This document shows, piece after piece, positions 34,241 through 44,061 of a stretch of DNA of 64,000 nucleotides. The stretch's first letter is position 1. Each line of letters starts with the position of its first letter. The translations under genes and the position numbers were made by a program. This stretch comes from Roseburia hominis (GTDB taxonomy: Bacteria; Bacillota; Clostridia; Lachnospirales; Lachnospiraceae). The stretch lies in contig JAETOE010000008.1 of the NCBI GenBank assembly GCA_021771815.1, positions 62,001 to 126,000 on the forward strand, given 5' to 3'. The notes beneath the pieces are model-generated. The model searched no databases, was not told the DNA's origin, and worked only from the letters and a program-made list of their open reading frames with translations.

Positions 34241-35722
34241 ATGGCAAAGAAGACTGCGATCAGTAAAAATCTAAGCGAGAATATCGCACATATGGAAGAA
34301 TTGTTCCATACCTGCGACGATATTAAGAAGAAACAGATGAATATCGGAAAAGACGGTGACGTGGCGTGCTATCTTACGTTTATCGAGGTGGCGGTCGATA
34401 TGGGAAATTCCGCGCTGCTTGAATTGCTCAAATATTTGAGAGGACTAAGCAGGGAGGAAATCTATGAGGCGCTTTCATCGAATGCGCTTGCGATTTCCGA
34501 CGCGACGTATTTTACGACGATAGAGGAGGCGGGCGACGGTCTTTTGACCGGGGAGGCAATTCTCTTTGTGGACGGCTTTGATCAGGCGGTCAAGATCCCG
34601 GATGACGGCTACCCGAACATGGGTGTGAACGAGGTGGATTCGGAGAAGGTCGTGCGCGGTTCGAACGAGGGCTTCACGGAATCCGTCAAGCAGAATGCGG
34701 CGCTGATAAGAAAACGCGTCCGCTCCACACAGGTGAAGGTGAAGCAGAAGAAGCTTGGCGTGCGGTCCAAGACAAACGTCTACCTTGTCTATATGGAAGG
34801 ACTGGCATATCCGGGGCTGCTGAAAGAAATCGAGAAGCGTCTGGACGGTTTCGAGATCGACGGCGTGCTTGACAGCGGTGTGATCGAACAGTTGTCGGAA
34901 GAGAAATGGTACTCTCCGTTTCCACAGTTCCAGACAACGGAACGCCCGGACCGGGCGGCAATGTCGATTCTGGAAGGGCGTGTTATCCTGCTGTCGGACA
35001 ATTCCCCGGTCGCGCTTATCCTGCCGACAGACTACGATTCTTTTATCAAGACGAGCGACGATTATTATAACCGTTGGGAAATTGCAAGCTTTGAGCGGAT
35101 TCTCCGCTATGCGGCGTCATTCCTGGCGATGACGCTGCCGGGGCTCTATCTTGCCGTGACAAATTTCCACACGCAGATTCTGCCGACAACACTGCTTTTG
35201 TCTTTTGCAGAAGCGAGGAGCGGCGTGCCCTTTCCTGCGGTGGTCGAAGTACTGATTATGGAATTGTCGTTCGAACTTCTGCGGGAGGCGGGCGTGCGTC
35301 TCCCCGGCACGATGGGGAATACGATCGGAATCGTGGGCGGGCTCATTATCGGGCAGGCGGCGGTGGAGGCAAGCCTTGTCAGCCCGATCGTGGTCATCGT
35401 CATTTCGTTTACCGCGCTGTGCTCATTTGCGATACCGAGCGAGGAATTTGCAACGGCATTCCGGCTGTTGAAATTTTTCTTTATCGGCATCTGCGCATGG
35501 CTGGGATTCTTCGGATTTCTCGTGGGGCTGCTCCTCGTGCTGATTCATCTGTCGCATCTTAAGAGCTTCGGCGTGCCGTATTTGATGCCGTTCGTGGCGG
35601 CTGATTTAAACGACTATGAGGATGAGCGCGATTTTCTGTGGCGGCAGCCGCTTCGTATGCTGTGGAAGCGCCCGATCTACGCGAGAAAGAACAACCGGAG
35701 AAAATTACGGATCAAACGGTGA
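34241..35722 (+). CDS. gerAA: Spore germination receptor subunit A
   Basis: A 493-residue GerA-family protein of the spore inner-membrane nutrient receptor. The soluble N-terminal half contains CYLTFIEVAVDMGNSALLELL and DGFDQAVKIPDDGY. The segment YYNRWEIASFERILRYAASFLAM is a highly conserved family block (seen here in part). Four to five helices follow from about residue 285, including PGLYLAVTNFHTQILPTTLL and LPGTMGNTIGIVGGLIIG. GGAGGAGAGG precedes ATG 34241. The gerAB-gerAC fusion gene follows 25 bases later. Confidence 0.95.
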   Translation: MAKKTAISKNLSENIAHMEELFHTCDDIKKKQMNIGKDGDVACYLTFIEVAVDMGNSALLELLKYLRGLSREEIYEALSSNALAISDATYFTTIEEAGDGLLTGEAILFVDGFDQAVKIPDDGYPNMGVNEVDSEKVVRGSNEGFTESVKQNAALIRKRVRSTQVKVKQKKLGVRSKTNVYLVYMEGLAYPGLLKEIEKRLDGFEIDGVLDSGVIEQLSEEKWYSPFPQFQTTERPDRAAMSILEGRVILLSDNSPVALILPTDYDSFIKTSDDYYNRWEIASFERILRYAASFLAMTLPGLYLAVTNFHTQILPTTLLLSFAEARSGVPFPAVVEVLIMELSFELLREAGVRLPGTMGNTIGIVGGLIIGQAAVEASLVSPIVVIVISFTALCSFAIPSEEFATAFRLLKFFFIGICAWLGFFGFLVGLLLVLIHLSHLKSFGVPYLMPFVAADLNDYEDERDFLWRQPLRMLWKRPIYARKNNRRKLRIKR

Positions 35723-35747
35723 ATGCGGGCGGAATAGGAGAAGAACG

Positions 35748-37841
35748 ATGTTTTCAGAAAATAACAGAATTTCAGGCAGACAGACATTTCGTCTGCTCAC
35801 ATACGATCTGTTGGGGCTTAGTACGCTTCTGGTGCCGACAGTGCTCGGTCAGACGGCTGGGCGGGACGGCGTTTTTTCGATCGCGATCGGTGTTGGGGCG
35901 GCGCTCCTTTATTTAAAGGTGTTAAAGTCGCTTGCGCCGAAGATGGGAGGGTCCTATGCGCAGTATTTAAGACAGCGGCTCGGAAAAGTGGGCGGTTCTT
36001 TGGTGCAGACGTGTTATCTGCTCTATTTTGTGCTGCTCGCAGGCTACACGGCATATCTCTTTGCGGACGTCGTGCTGTCGGAGCTTCTGCGTGAGGAATC
36101 CTTTTATCTGGTGCTCGTCATTCTTGTGCTTCTGACGGCGTACGGGCTGTGGGGCGGCATTGAGGGGCGTGCGCGGATCTACGAAATGCTGTTCTGGTTT
36201 TTGCTGATACCACTGTTTGTCATGCTGTTTTCAGCGCTTTCCGGGGTGGAGACAGATTACTGGTCGCCCGTGTTTTTTACGGATGTTACAAGGATTGCGG
36301 AGGGGGGCTACTATGTGTTCCTGTGTTTGTCGGTGATATTCCTGTCGCTGTTTCTGTGCGAATATGTGGAGAAAAGGGAGCCGCTCTTTCGGGAGGCGCA
36401 TCGCGCGCTGCTTCTGGTGGGCGGAATCCATGTGGTGCTGTATTTGATTCTGCTCGGAAGCTTCGGCGCGGATGCGCTCGGAACTATGGAATATCCGGCG
36501 GTAACACTGATGAGCACGGTGCAGATCGTGGGAGGGTTTTTAAAACGGACGGATGCACTTATGTTCGGCATCTGGTTCTTCACCATGTATGCGCTGTTAA
36601 ACAGCTGCTGCTTTTATGGGAGCAGTCTGCTTTCACGGCTGTCCTGCCGCATACTGCCCAGGACAAAGGAACAGACCCGGGTGAGGTGCGCGATGGCGGC
36701 GGTGCTGCTTGGCGTGTTTGCCGTCGCATGTTGTTTTTACAGAAGTCGTGTCTGTTTTGCGTGGTATGAGTGGTTTTTATGGCATATAGCAACGCCGTTT
36801 GTCGTGATCGTTCCTCTGGCTTTGGCGGCAGGAAAGGGAGAAAGACGCATGACGGCGCTTGCGCTCTGTCTTGCGGTGCCGGGGCTTGCGCTTACAGGCT
36901 GCAATACGGCGGAACTTGAGGACCGTAATTTCCCCATCGAGATAGCGGTGGAGAGCATGGACGCGGTGGAAAGTATGTTAGCTTCGGACGAAGGGGGAGG
37001 AAACCGCGTGACAGATTACAGTCATTTGAAGGTGATGGTGATTGACCGCGGGTTTCTGGATAATAAGGAGGAAATGCAGGAACTTCTTGACCTGCTTGCA
37101 GAGAAACGCGAACTGCCGCGCAACACGTATATCGTGGCGGCGGATGAACCGGAGAAAATAGTAGCACTGTCCGGTGAGCTTGATGAGCCGGTGGGAACTT
37201 ATTTAGAGGAACAGTTTGAGAATGTGTCGCAGATTAAAAAGCAGGCATATCCGACGCTTGGGACGCTCTATAAGGAGCGCGCAAATCAGACGGAAACCTT
37301 GTATATTCCTTATGTCGGTGAAGAGGACGGCAAGCCTGCCGTGGAAGAGTATTATGTCTTAAAACGCGGCAATCCGGCAGGAACGGTCGGATGTGATGCG
37401 GCGGATCTGGCTTTTTTTACGGACAACCGGATGAGAAAATATCAGATTCCGCTTTCGGACGGCACGGTGGTGTCGCTGTCCTCGCCGCACAATGAGGTCG
37501 TATTTCGGGAGCAGGCAGGACAAAGAGAGATCGTGGTGCAGGTGCATTGCAGCGGCGAGCGGTTCGGCGCGCAGGGGGATGAAGTTTCGAACCGCAGAAG
37601 CGCCGCAGGAGAGAAGAGGATTACACAGGAGAACGCCACTATCGAAAAAGAAATTACTTCCTATGTAAATATGCTGGCAGAGCAGACGCTAAAGGAGCAG
37701 GGCATCGATCTGTCAGGCAGCTACCGTGCGCTTGGCGGCGCAAGACGGGACTGGTATCTGGAATATCAGAGGGACGGCGGACAGTACGAGGAGGATATGC
37801 GGATTACCTACGAGGTGGATATTGACTGGGTAAATTTATAG
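35748..37841 (+). CDS. Fused spore germination protein: GerAB permease plus GerAC lipoprotein
   Basis: A 697-residue single open frame that joins two subunits normally encoded separately. Residues 1-360 are the GerAB transporter (ISGRQTFRLLTYDLLGLSTL, PKMGGSYAQYLRQRLG, and about ten helices). Residues 368-385 read as a lipoprotein signal with lipobox LALTGC at Cys385, and the GerAC ectodomain follows (ELEDRNFPIEIAVE, VIDRGFLDNKEEMQEL, TSYVNMLAEQTLKEQGIDL). There is no stop between them. Internal ATG 36849 has GGGAGA about 7 bases upstream and could give a separate GerAC. Either a true fusion cleaved by signal peptidase II, or nested translation, fits the sequence. Confidence 0.85.
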   Translation: MFSENNRISGRQTFRLLTYDLLGLSTLLVPTVLGQTAGRDGVFSIAIGVGAALLYLKVLKSLAPKMGGSYAQYLRQRLGKVGGSLVQTCYLLYFVLLAGYTAYLFADVVLSELLREESFYLVLVILVLLTAYGLWGGIEGRARIYEMLFWFLLIPLFVMLFSALSGVETDYWSPVFFTDVTRIAEGGYYVFLCLSVIFLSLFLCEYVEKREPLFREAHRALLLVGGIHVVLYLILLGSFGADALGTMEYPAVTLMSTVQIVGGFLKRTDALMFGIWFFTMYALLNSCCFYGSSLLSRLSCRILPRTKEQTRVRCAMAAVLLGVFAVACCFYRSRVCFAWYEWFLWHIATPFVVIVPLALAAGKGERRMTALALCLAVPGLALTGCNTAELEDRNFPIEIAVESMDAVESMLASDEGGGNRVTDYSHLKVMVIDRGFLDNKEEMQELLDLLAEKRELPRNTYIVAADEPEKIVALSGELDEPVGTYLEEQFENVSQIKKQAYPTLGTLYKERANQTETLYIPYVGEEDGKPAVEEYYVLKRGNPAGTVGCDAADLAFFTDNRMRKYQIPLSDGTVVSLSSPHNEVVFREQAGQREIVVQVHCSGERFGAQGDEVSNRRSAAGEKRITQENATIEKEITSYVNMLAEQTLKEQGIDLSGSYRALGGARRDWYLEYQRDGGQYEEDMRITYEVDIDWVNL

Positions 37842-37932
37842 GAAAATATTGGCGCGGACGGTATAAGATCCGGCGGATATGGGAATAGTGTGTCTGTGAA
37901 GATGCAGGACAGATAAAAATGTTTTGTAAGAA

Positions 37933-37954
37933 GCGGCGGGAAGTGTCCCGCCGC
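37933..37954. repeat. GC-rich hairpin before spoIIR
   Basis: GCGGCGGGA and TCCCGCCGC arms with a four-base loop. No T-run follows, so it is either a weak terminator for the ger operon or a leader structure. Confidence 0.45.
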
Positions 37955-37976
37955 AGAAAGAAAAGGTGGAAGACAG

Positions 37977-38597
37977 ATGCGAAAAGGTAAGGTCGTATGG
38001 TACATATTAGTCGGGATGAATCTGATATTATTGCTGCTGCTTAGTCTGCAGTATGGGAGGAACCTGCGGATGCAGGAGGATATCGCCGGAAAGGTGCTGC
38101 GGTTCCATGTGCTGGCGAACAGCGATTCACGTGAAGATCAGGCGTTAAAGCTTGCGGTGCGCGACGCCGTGGGGGCGGAACTGGCGGAAGCGCTTGCCGG
38201 AGCGGGGGATCGGGAGGCGTGTGAGAAGATCATAAATGCAAATCTAAACCGGATTAAAGCGACGGCGGAGCGCGTCGTGGAGGAATGGGGCTTGGATTAT
38301 GAGGTAGAGGCGGCGCTCGAGGAAGTCGATTTCCCGGTAAAGACTTACGGGGATTATACATTTCCGGCGGGGAAGTATGAGGCACTTCGCGTTGTGATCG
38401 GTGAGGGAGAAGGACATAACTGGTGGTGCGTGATGTATCCGAATATGTGCTTTTCCGGGAGCGTTTATGAAGTCGTCGATGAGGAGGCCGGGGAGAAACT
38501 GCGCGAGGTGCTGGACGAAGAGGAGTATGAGACGGTGCTTTCCTCGGGAGATTATGAGGTTCGCCTAAAGTGCCTCGATTTCCTGCGCGAGCCTTAA
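37977..38597 (+). CDS. spoIIR: Stage II sporulation protein R
   Basis: A 206-residue secreted signalling protein. The forespore makes it under sigma-F, and it triggers SpoIIGA to activate sigma-E in the mother cell. It has one N-terminal anchor or signal helix (VVWYILVGMNLILLLLLSL). The conserved core is LRFHVLANSDSREDQALKL, then FPAGKYEALRVVIGEGEGHNW in part, and NWWCVMYPNMCF. The length fits the family. AAAGGTGG precedes the ATG. It follows the germination operon, consistent with a sporulation block. Confidence 0.95.
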   Translation: MRKGKVVWYILVGMNLILLLLLSLQYGRNLRMQEDIAGKVLRFHVLANSDSREDQALKLAVRDAVGAELAEALAGAGDREACEKIINANLNRIKATAERVVEEWGLDYEVEAALEEVDFPVKTYGDYTFPAGKYEALRVVIGEGEGHNWWCVMYPNMCFSGSVYEVVDEEAGEKLREVLDEEEYETVLSSGDYEVRLKCLDFLREP

Positions 38598-38701
38598 GCA
38601 GAAAACACTTGAACATTCCGGGAAAACCATTTAATATGTGGTAATGGGTGGAAGTGCCCGTAGAGTATCCGTCAGGACAGAAATGGGGAAATGGAACTAA
38701 A

Positions 38702-39145
38702 ATGACAAAAGACGTATTGATAGCAATCAGCGGGCTGCAATTTGCAGATGGCGCGGATAGCGAGCCGGTCGAGATCATTACCTCCGGCGTATATTATAAG
38801 AAGAACGGAAAGCATTATATTCTGTATGATGAGGTGACAGAGGAGACCTGCCGTACGACGAAGAATATCATCAAGCTTGGAGACGAAGTGGTGGATATCA
38901 CAAAACGCGGCGAGGTGAACGTACATATGATGTTCGAGAAAAATAAAAAGAATGTCACCTACTATTACACGCCGTATGGAAGTCTTCTCATCGGAATTGA
39001 CGCGACGAAGGTCCTGGTAGAGGAGAAGGAGCATGACCTCTGTGTTACGGTCGATTATATGCTGGAGATCAATTATGAGCACATGGCAGACTGTACGATT
39101 ACAATGAAGGTAAAATCCAAGAATGCAGGCGATTTCAAAATATGA
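38702..39145 (+). CDS. DUF1934 (YwiB-like) beta-barrel protein
   Basis: A 147-residue protein of the DUF1934 family, small calycin-like beta-barrels of unknown ligand. Signature blocks are SDGVYYKKNGKHYILYDE-like (here SGVYYKKNGKHYILYDE), TKNIIKLGDEVVDITKRG and YTPYGSLLIGIDATKV. In Firmicutes it is often adjacent to sporulation or rpoE genes. I prefer ATG 38702, since the longer GTG start at 38648 has no clear binding site and would add residues absent from the family. Confidence 0.85.
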   Translation: MTKDVLIAISGLQFADGADSEPVEIITSGVYYKKNGKHYILYDEVTEETCRTTKNIIKLGDEVVDITKRGEVNVHMMFEKNKKNVTYYYTPYGSLLIGIDATKVLVEEKEHDLCVTVDYMLEINYEHMADCTITMKVKSKNAGDFKI

Positions 39146-39175
39146 AATCAATGTGGAAACGTCTGCTGCGCGGAC

Positions 39176-39204
39176 TTGACATGAAATAGGACTTATGGTA
39201 CTAT
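39176..39204 (+). promoter_or_regulatory. Sigma-A promoter of the hybrid kinase gene
   Basis: TTGACA and TACTAT are separated by 17 bases and lie about 70 bases before the GTG start at 39274. Confidence 0.75.
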
Positions 39205-39273
39205 GTGCCTAGATTTGATATTGAATATGATAGGAGCTTTAGGCGGACTTTTTTTAAAACAGGAGACAAAAAG

Positions 39274-41847
39274 GTGAAAAAGACGAATGCGATGAAATTT
39301 CTGCAAATTGGCGTAATTACGGCGTTGATCATTAGTATGTGCGGCTTTGTATTTCTCGGATATTATTTAGGGCGCGAGAATAATGTAATGATCAATGATA
39401 TCGGTACGATTTACATGGAAGGTATGAATGAGCGTATCGAAATGCATTTTAAGACTACCATAGAATCGCAGTTTGAGCAGCTGCAAAGTGTTCAGGATGA
39501 CATAACAGAAGCTGATCTGGCTGACAGGGAAAGTCTGGTGGGAAAGCTCGAATATGGTGCGCGTGGACGCAATTTTTCATATTTCGCATTGTACGCCCAA
39601 AGCGGAGAGATCGAGATGATTAACGGCGAGCAGGTAAGACTGTCGGATCCGGAACCTTTTCGTGAGTCAATGCTTAGAGGCGATCAAAAGGTAGCTGTCG
39701 GAGTAGATGCATTGGGCAACGACGTTGTACTTTTTGGCGTTAAGGCGTCCCTGCCGATGTCGGACGGTTCTACAAGTGTTGCTGTGGTGGGCGGTATTCC
39801 CTGCGAGTACATGATCAGGACGCTTTCGCTGGGCCAAAACGATTCATTGGTATATTCCCATGTGATCCGCCGTGACGGCAGTTTTGTTATCAGGAGCGAT
39901 GATACGGAATATGGAAATTACCTGGAACAGCTTCGGGCAAACATCAGTGACAAAGCGGAGGTTAGTGCAGATACTTATGTTAAGGAACTTCAGGAGGCGA
40001 TGTCGAGAAAAGAGCGCTATTCGACGGTGATGGAAAGGGCAGATTCGAGGGTTCATTTTTACTGCACACCGCTCCCGAATTCCGAATGGTATCTTATTAC
40101 AATGATGCCGTACGGCACTTTGGATGAGGAAGTCCAGAGTTACAGTGCACAGCAGACAATGGCGATTTTCACGATCTGCGGTATGGTTTTACTGCTGATG
40201 ATTATTTTGTTCGCTTTGTATTTTGTGAACAGCAAACGTCAGATGGCAGAACTGGCGGCGGCCCGGGAAGAAGCGATTCAGGCGACAAAGGCGAAGAGCG
40301 AGTTTTTGTCTAATATGAGTCATGATATTCGTACGCCGATGAATGCCATAGTGGGAATGACGTCGATTGCAGCGGCTAATATTGACGACAAAGCTAAGGT
40401 GCAGAACTGCCTGAAGAAAATTACGTTATCCAGCAGGCACCTGCTTGGGCTGATTAATGATGTCCTGGATATGTCTAAGATTGAAAGCGGAAAATTGACC
40501 TTAAATATGGAAATGGTTTCTTTGCGGGAACTGATGGAAAGCATCGTGACGATTGCCCAGCCGCAGGCGAAAGCGAAAAATCAGAACTTTGGTATTGATG
40601 TCGGAAATATTTTGGCGGAAGATGTATATTGCGATAGCGTCCGTTTGAATCAGGTGCTTCTTAATTTCTTGTCGAATGCGATTAAGTTCACTCCGGACGG
40701 CGGTAGCATACAGATCAGCTTGTATGAAGAACCGTCACCGCTTGGAGACATTTATGTGAGAGTACATATCAGAGTCAAGGATAACGGCATTGGCATGACG
40801 GAGGAGTTTAAAAAGACAATTTTTAATGCCTTTACAAGAGAGGATACGAAACGGGTTCACAAGACAGAAGGAACCGGTCTTGGTATGGCGATTACAAAGT
40901 ATATTGTTGATGCTATGAACGGTACCATTGAAGTCGACAGCAAGCAGGGCGAAGGAACAGAATTCCATGTGGTTCTGGATATGGAGAAAGCGCTTGTGCA
41001 GGAAGAAGAGATGATATTGCCGAATTGGCATATGTTGCTTGTGGATGATGACGAGCAATTATGTGAAAGCGCTGCGAATTCCTTGAAAGATATCGGTGTC
41101 AGTGTAGAATGCGTTCTGGACGGAGAATCTGCGGTTGAACTGGTGCGCAAAAGGCATGAGGAGCAGAACGATTTCCAGATTATTCTGTTGGATTGGAAGC
41201 TCCCCGGTATAGACGGAATAGAGACGGCCCGCCGAATTCGTGGACAGGCAGGGGGAGATATTCCGCTTATGCTGATTTCGGCCTATGACTGGGGCGAAAT
41301 CGAGGATGAGGCAAAGGCGGCCGGAATTATAGGATACATTTCAAAGCCGCTGTTTAAATCTACGTTGTATTATGGCCTGAGAGAGTTTGCCCAGACGGAA
41401 GAGGACAATGCGGCTGAGCAGAATACATCCGAACAGAATGAGAACCTGATCGGCAAAAAGATTCTTCTGGCTGAGGACAATGAACTGAATTGGGAAATTG
41501 CACAGACGCTTTTGGAAGCAAGGGGATTGCAGGTGGATTGGGCAGAAAACGGAAGGATCTGTGTGAATAAATTTATGCAATCGCCGGTTGGTTATTATGA
41601 TGCGATTCTGATGGATCTTCGTATGCCGGTTATGACAGGCTATGAGGCGACAAGTGAGATCCGGGCACTTAAGCGTGAGGATGCGAACGTGCCGATCATT
41701 GCGATGACGGCGGACGCCTTTGTGGAGGATATGAAGAAGTGCATGGAATGCGGAATGGATGGACATATCGCAAAGCCGATTGATATGTCGGAGATAGAGA
41801 AGAAGCTTTCCGACCTTCTGAAAAAAAGAAACAGTGAGGGAAAATAA
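39274..41847 (+). CDS. Hybrid sensor histidine kinase with two receiver domains
   Basis: An 857-residue membrane kinase. Helix 1 (about 10-32) and helix 2 (about 290-310, MAIFTICGMVLLLMIILFA) enclose a roughly 255-residue extracellular sensor with a double-Cache-like layout. His350 in NMSHDIRTPMNAI is the phosphoacceptor. The ATPase follows (NFLSNAIKFTP, DNGIGM, GTGLGMAI). Two receivers follow, with Asp640 (ILLDWKLPG) and Asp781 (ILMDLRMPVM). There is no HPt in the protein; the next gene, one base downstream, supplies it. GTG 39274 has AGGAGA 7 bases upstream, so the longer frame to 39205 is not used. The ligand is unknown. Confidence 0.93.
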   Translation: MKKTNAMKFLQIGVITALIISMCGFVFLGYYLGRENNVMINDIGTIYMEGMNERIEMHFKTTIESQFEQLQSVQDDITEADLADRESLVGKLEYGARGRNFSYFALYAQSGEIEMINGEQVRLSDPEPFRESMLRGDQKVAVGVDALGNDVVLFGVKASLPMSDGSTSVAVVGGIPCEYMIRTLSLGQNDSLVYSHVIRRDGSFVIRSDDTEYGNYLEQLRANISDKAEVSADTYVKELQEAMSRKERYSTVMERADSRVHFYCTPLPNSEWYLITMMPYGTLDEEVQSYSAQQTMAIFTICGMVLLLMIILFALYFVNSKRQMAELAAAREEAIQATKAKSEFLSNMSHDIRTPMNAIVGMTSIAAANIDDKAKVQNCLKKITLSSRHLLGLINDVLDMSKIESGKLTLNMEMVSLRELMESIVTIAQPQAKAKNQNFGIDVGNILAEDVYCDSVRLNQVLLNFLSNAIKFTPDGGSIQISLYEEPSPLGDIYVRVHIRVKDNGIGMTEEFKKTIFNAFTREDTKRVHKTEGTGLGMAITKYIVDAMNGTIEVDSKQGEGTEFHVVLDMEKALVQEEEMILPNWHMLLVDDDEQLCESAANSLKDIGVSVECVLDGESAVELVRKRHEEQNDFQIILLDWKLPGIDGIETARRIRGQAGGDIPLMLISAYDWGEIEDEAKAAGIIGYISKPLFKSTLYYGLREFAQTEEDNAAEQNTSEQNENLIGKKILLAEDNELNWEIAQTLLEARGLQVDWAENGRICVNKFMQSPVGYYDAILMDLRMPVMTGYEATSEIRALKREDANVPIIAMTADAFVEDMKKCMECGMDGHIAKPIDMSEIEKKLSDLLKKRNSEGK

Positions 41848-41848
41848 A

Positions 41849-42199
41849 ATGAGTATGATAACAGAACTGAAGGGGTTAGGCGCTGATACGGATCAGGCAG
41901 TGAGCAGATTCTTGAATAATGAAGCGTTGTATCAAAAAATGCTAAAAAAGCTTCCTAACTCGATGAAAGGCGCACAGGTAATGGAAGAGATTGAGCATGG
42001 AAATATTGACAGCGCGATAGAGATTGCACATACAATGAAAGGAATTCTGGGGAATCTGTCAATCACTCCGCTTTATGAAGACTATACAAAAATTGTGGCG
42101 CTTCTTAGAGAGGGGAATGTGGATGAAGCCAAAAGTATTTTGGTAGAAAGCCTCCCTGTTGAGGAACAAGTAGTTGCCTGTATAGAAAAGTATGAATAA
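41849..42199 (+). CDS. HPt phosphotransfer protein
   Basis: A 116-residue four-helix HPt protein. The phosphorylatable His61 lies in EIAHTMKGILGNLSITPL, the standard AHxxKG...NLG motif. It starts one base after the hybrid kinase stop and must be co-translated with it. The expected chain is kinase His350, receiver Asp, HPt His61, then a soluble receiver. The HD-GYP regulators at 44062 and 45218 are nearby candidates for the final receiver. Confidence 0.92.
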   Translation: MSMITELKGLGADTDQAVSRFLNNEALYQKMLKKLPNSMKGAQVMEEIEHGNIDSAIEIAHTMKGILGNLSITPLYEDYTKIVALLREGNVDEAKSILVESLPVEEQVVACIEKYE

Positions 42200-42261
42200 A
42201 TCAGCTTCGCGCCGATGCGGAAAAGAAAAGTTTATTTTTGCTTTCAAAACATTGATGGATG

Positions 42262-42305
42262 AAGTGGTATTTGCTCCTGACGAATGGGGCAGATACCACT
42301 TTTTT
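42262..42305 (+). terminator. Terminator of the hybrid kinase-HPt unit
   Basis: AAGTGGTAT-TTGCTCC pairs with GGGGCA-G-ATACCACTT and is followed by a T-run. Confidence 0.8.
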
Positions 42306-42330
42306 ATCCTTTTTGCACCTAGGAATTATA

Positions 42331-42359
42331 TTGCTTTTTTTAAAAGGAAAAAGTATAAT
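42331..42359 (+). promoter_or_regulatory. Sigma-A promoter of the frameshifted chemoreceptor
   Basis: TTGCTT and TATAAT are spaced 17 bases apart. Confidence 0.65.
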
Positions 42360-42442
42360 TTATATAGATTTTTTGGAAAAACATAGGGAAATTGGTCATA
42401 TTGCATAATGACAAAGCTTGCTGAGGAGAAAGGAGTACGGTT

Positions 42443-43934
42443 GTGAAAATGAAAGGGAGCATTGGAGGCAAAGTTATTGCATTGATGGCAGTTCTGGGAG
42501 TAGTTTTTTTGCAACAACTACAATGAACTATATGGCATTGTCCACAATTAAGGAGAACAATAATTCAGTAAATATTTATCTTGAGATTAGTGCGGAAAAG
42601 AGCAAAGCATCAAAAGCGTTCCAGCAAATGCAGCTGTATGCAAACCTCATTTACTTTAAACAGCGCGAAATTGAAATCATGTCGAAAAAACTGGACACGT
42701 GTATTTCTGATATGAACGCTTCCATGGAGAATCTGGGTAATCTGACTGAATTTACACAGGATGCAGAAATGTCCGCTGCTTACGAGACGTGGAGCACCAC
42801 TGTGAAGGATTTTACAGATTACTGTTCAGAAATACTTGCGGAGGCGGACGCAGGGAATTTCGATGCCGTGCAGAATATGGTGGATGGTATGCTGCCCCAT
42901 CTGGAATCTGCGCAGACGGCAGAAAATACATACGACGATCTGGTTTCCGAAAAACGTACCGCCGTTCAGGAACTAAGCGCTTTGCGAATAGATCAAGTCC
43001 GCAATCTTGGCGGAATTTCTATGGGCTTTTTTTCATTGTACTGGCAGCGACGATTGTTGTAGTGATTGTTACGGTCGCTAAACCGGCAAAAGAATCCGGC
43101 GTACTGCTCCAAACGATCATAAACAGAATTGACAATGATGAGGGTGATCTCACGGAACGGATTCCAGTCAGGACAAAGGATGAGATCGGTCAGATGACAT
43201 CCGGCATCAACCGCTTTCTGGAGCAACTTCAGAATATCATTCATAGGCTGAAACAGGAATCCGAGCAGATGGCGAAATCGGCGCAAACCATCCAGCAAAA
43301 AATAAGTGTGTCCAATGAAAGCGCCGACAGCGTTTCGGCAACAATGGAAGAGATGGCAGCCAGCATGGAGGAAATATCCGCGACATTGGGGCAGTTGGCG
43401 ACCGGAAGCAGTGATGTGCGCAATGAGATCAGCGCGATGATGGATAAGGTGAATGACGGTGTAAACCTAGTGGTAGATATCAAAGACCGGGCACAGAATA
43501 TGCATCAAGATACCATGGAGAGCAAAGAAACTGCCGGACGGGTCATAACAGATATCCGCCAGACACTGGAAACTGCTGTGGAAGAAAGCGGAAGCGTGGA
43601 ACAGATCAATGAGTTGACAGGAGAAATACTAAATATTGCAAGCAAGACAAATTTACTTGCACTCAATGCGTCCATTGAGACGGCAAGAGCCGGAGAGGCG
43701 GGAAAAGGATTCGCGATCGTTGCGGATGAAATAAGAGTTTTGGCGGATAACAGTCGGGATACGGCAAGCAGTATCCAGAGTATCAGCGACGATGTAACCA
43801 GAGCGGTCAAGCAGTTGGCGGAAAGCTCGGTAAATCTGGTTGAATCCATGACACAGATTCAGGCGGAAACGGAAAATAACCAAAAAATTTCTTTACAGCC
43901 CCGCAGCGAGGTGAATCGGTTCAAAAAAGTATAG
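42443..43934 (+). pseudogene. Frameshifted methyl-accepting chemotaxis protein
   Basis: GTG 42443 follows GGAGAAAGGAG and opens a chemoreceptor (MKGSIGGKVIALMAVLGVV). The frame breaks at a T7 run near 42504-42510; one more T would restore VVFFATTTMNYMALS. The second frame carries a four-helix sensor (IKENNNSVNIYLEISAEKSK) and breaks at another T7 run near 43027-43033, where one more T restores [17 protein letters not shown]. The third frame has HAMP and the tip [21 protein letters not shown] in part, and ends early at 43934. A run of six A near 43883-43888 may hide a third slip. It is either a decayed gene, slippage-prone, or a sequence error. Confidence 0.8.
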
Positions 43935-43986
43935 AAGACGTATGGCGATGTCGAACGCCGTCGATAAATAAAAAAATAGAGAAAAA

Positions 43987-44015
43987 TTGACAAATTATCT
44001 AGTAAATGATAGAAT
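43987..44015 (+). promoter_or_regulatory. Sigma-A promoter of the HD-GYP regulator gene
   Basis: A perfect TTGACA and TAGAAT are separated by 17 bases. Confidence 0.75.
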
Positions 44016-44061
44016 GAAATGTAGGTATAATAACATCATAATTACGTAAGGGGTAGCAGTT

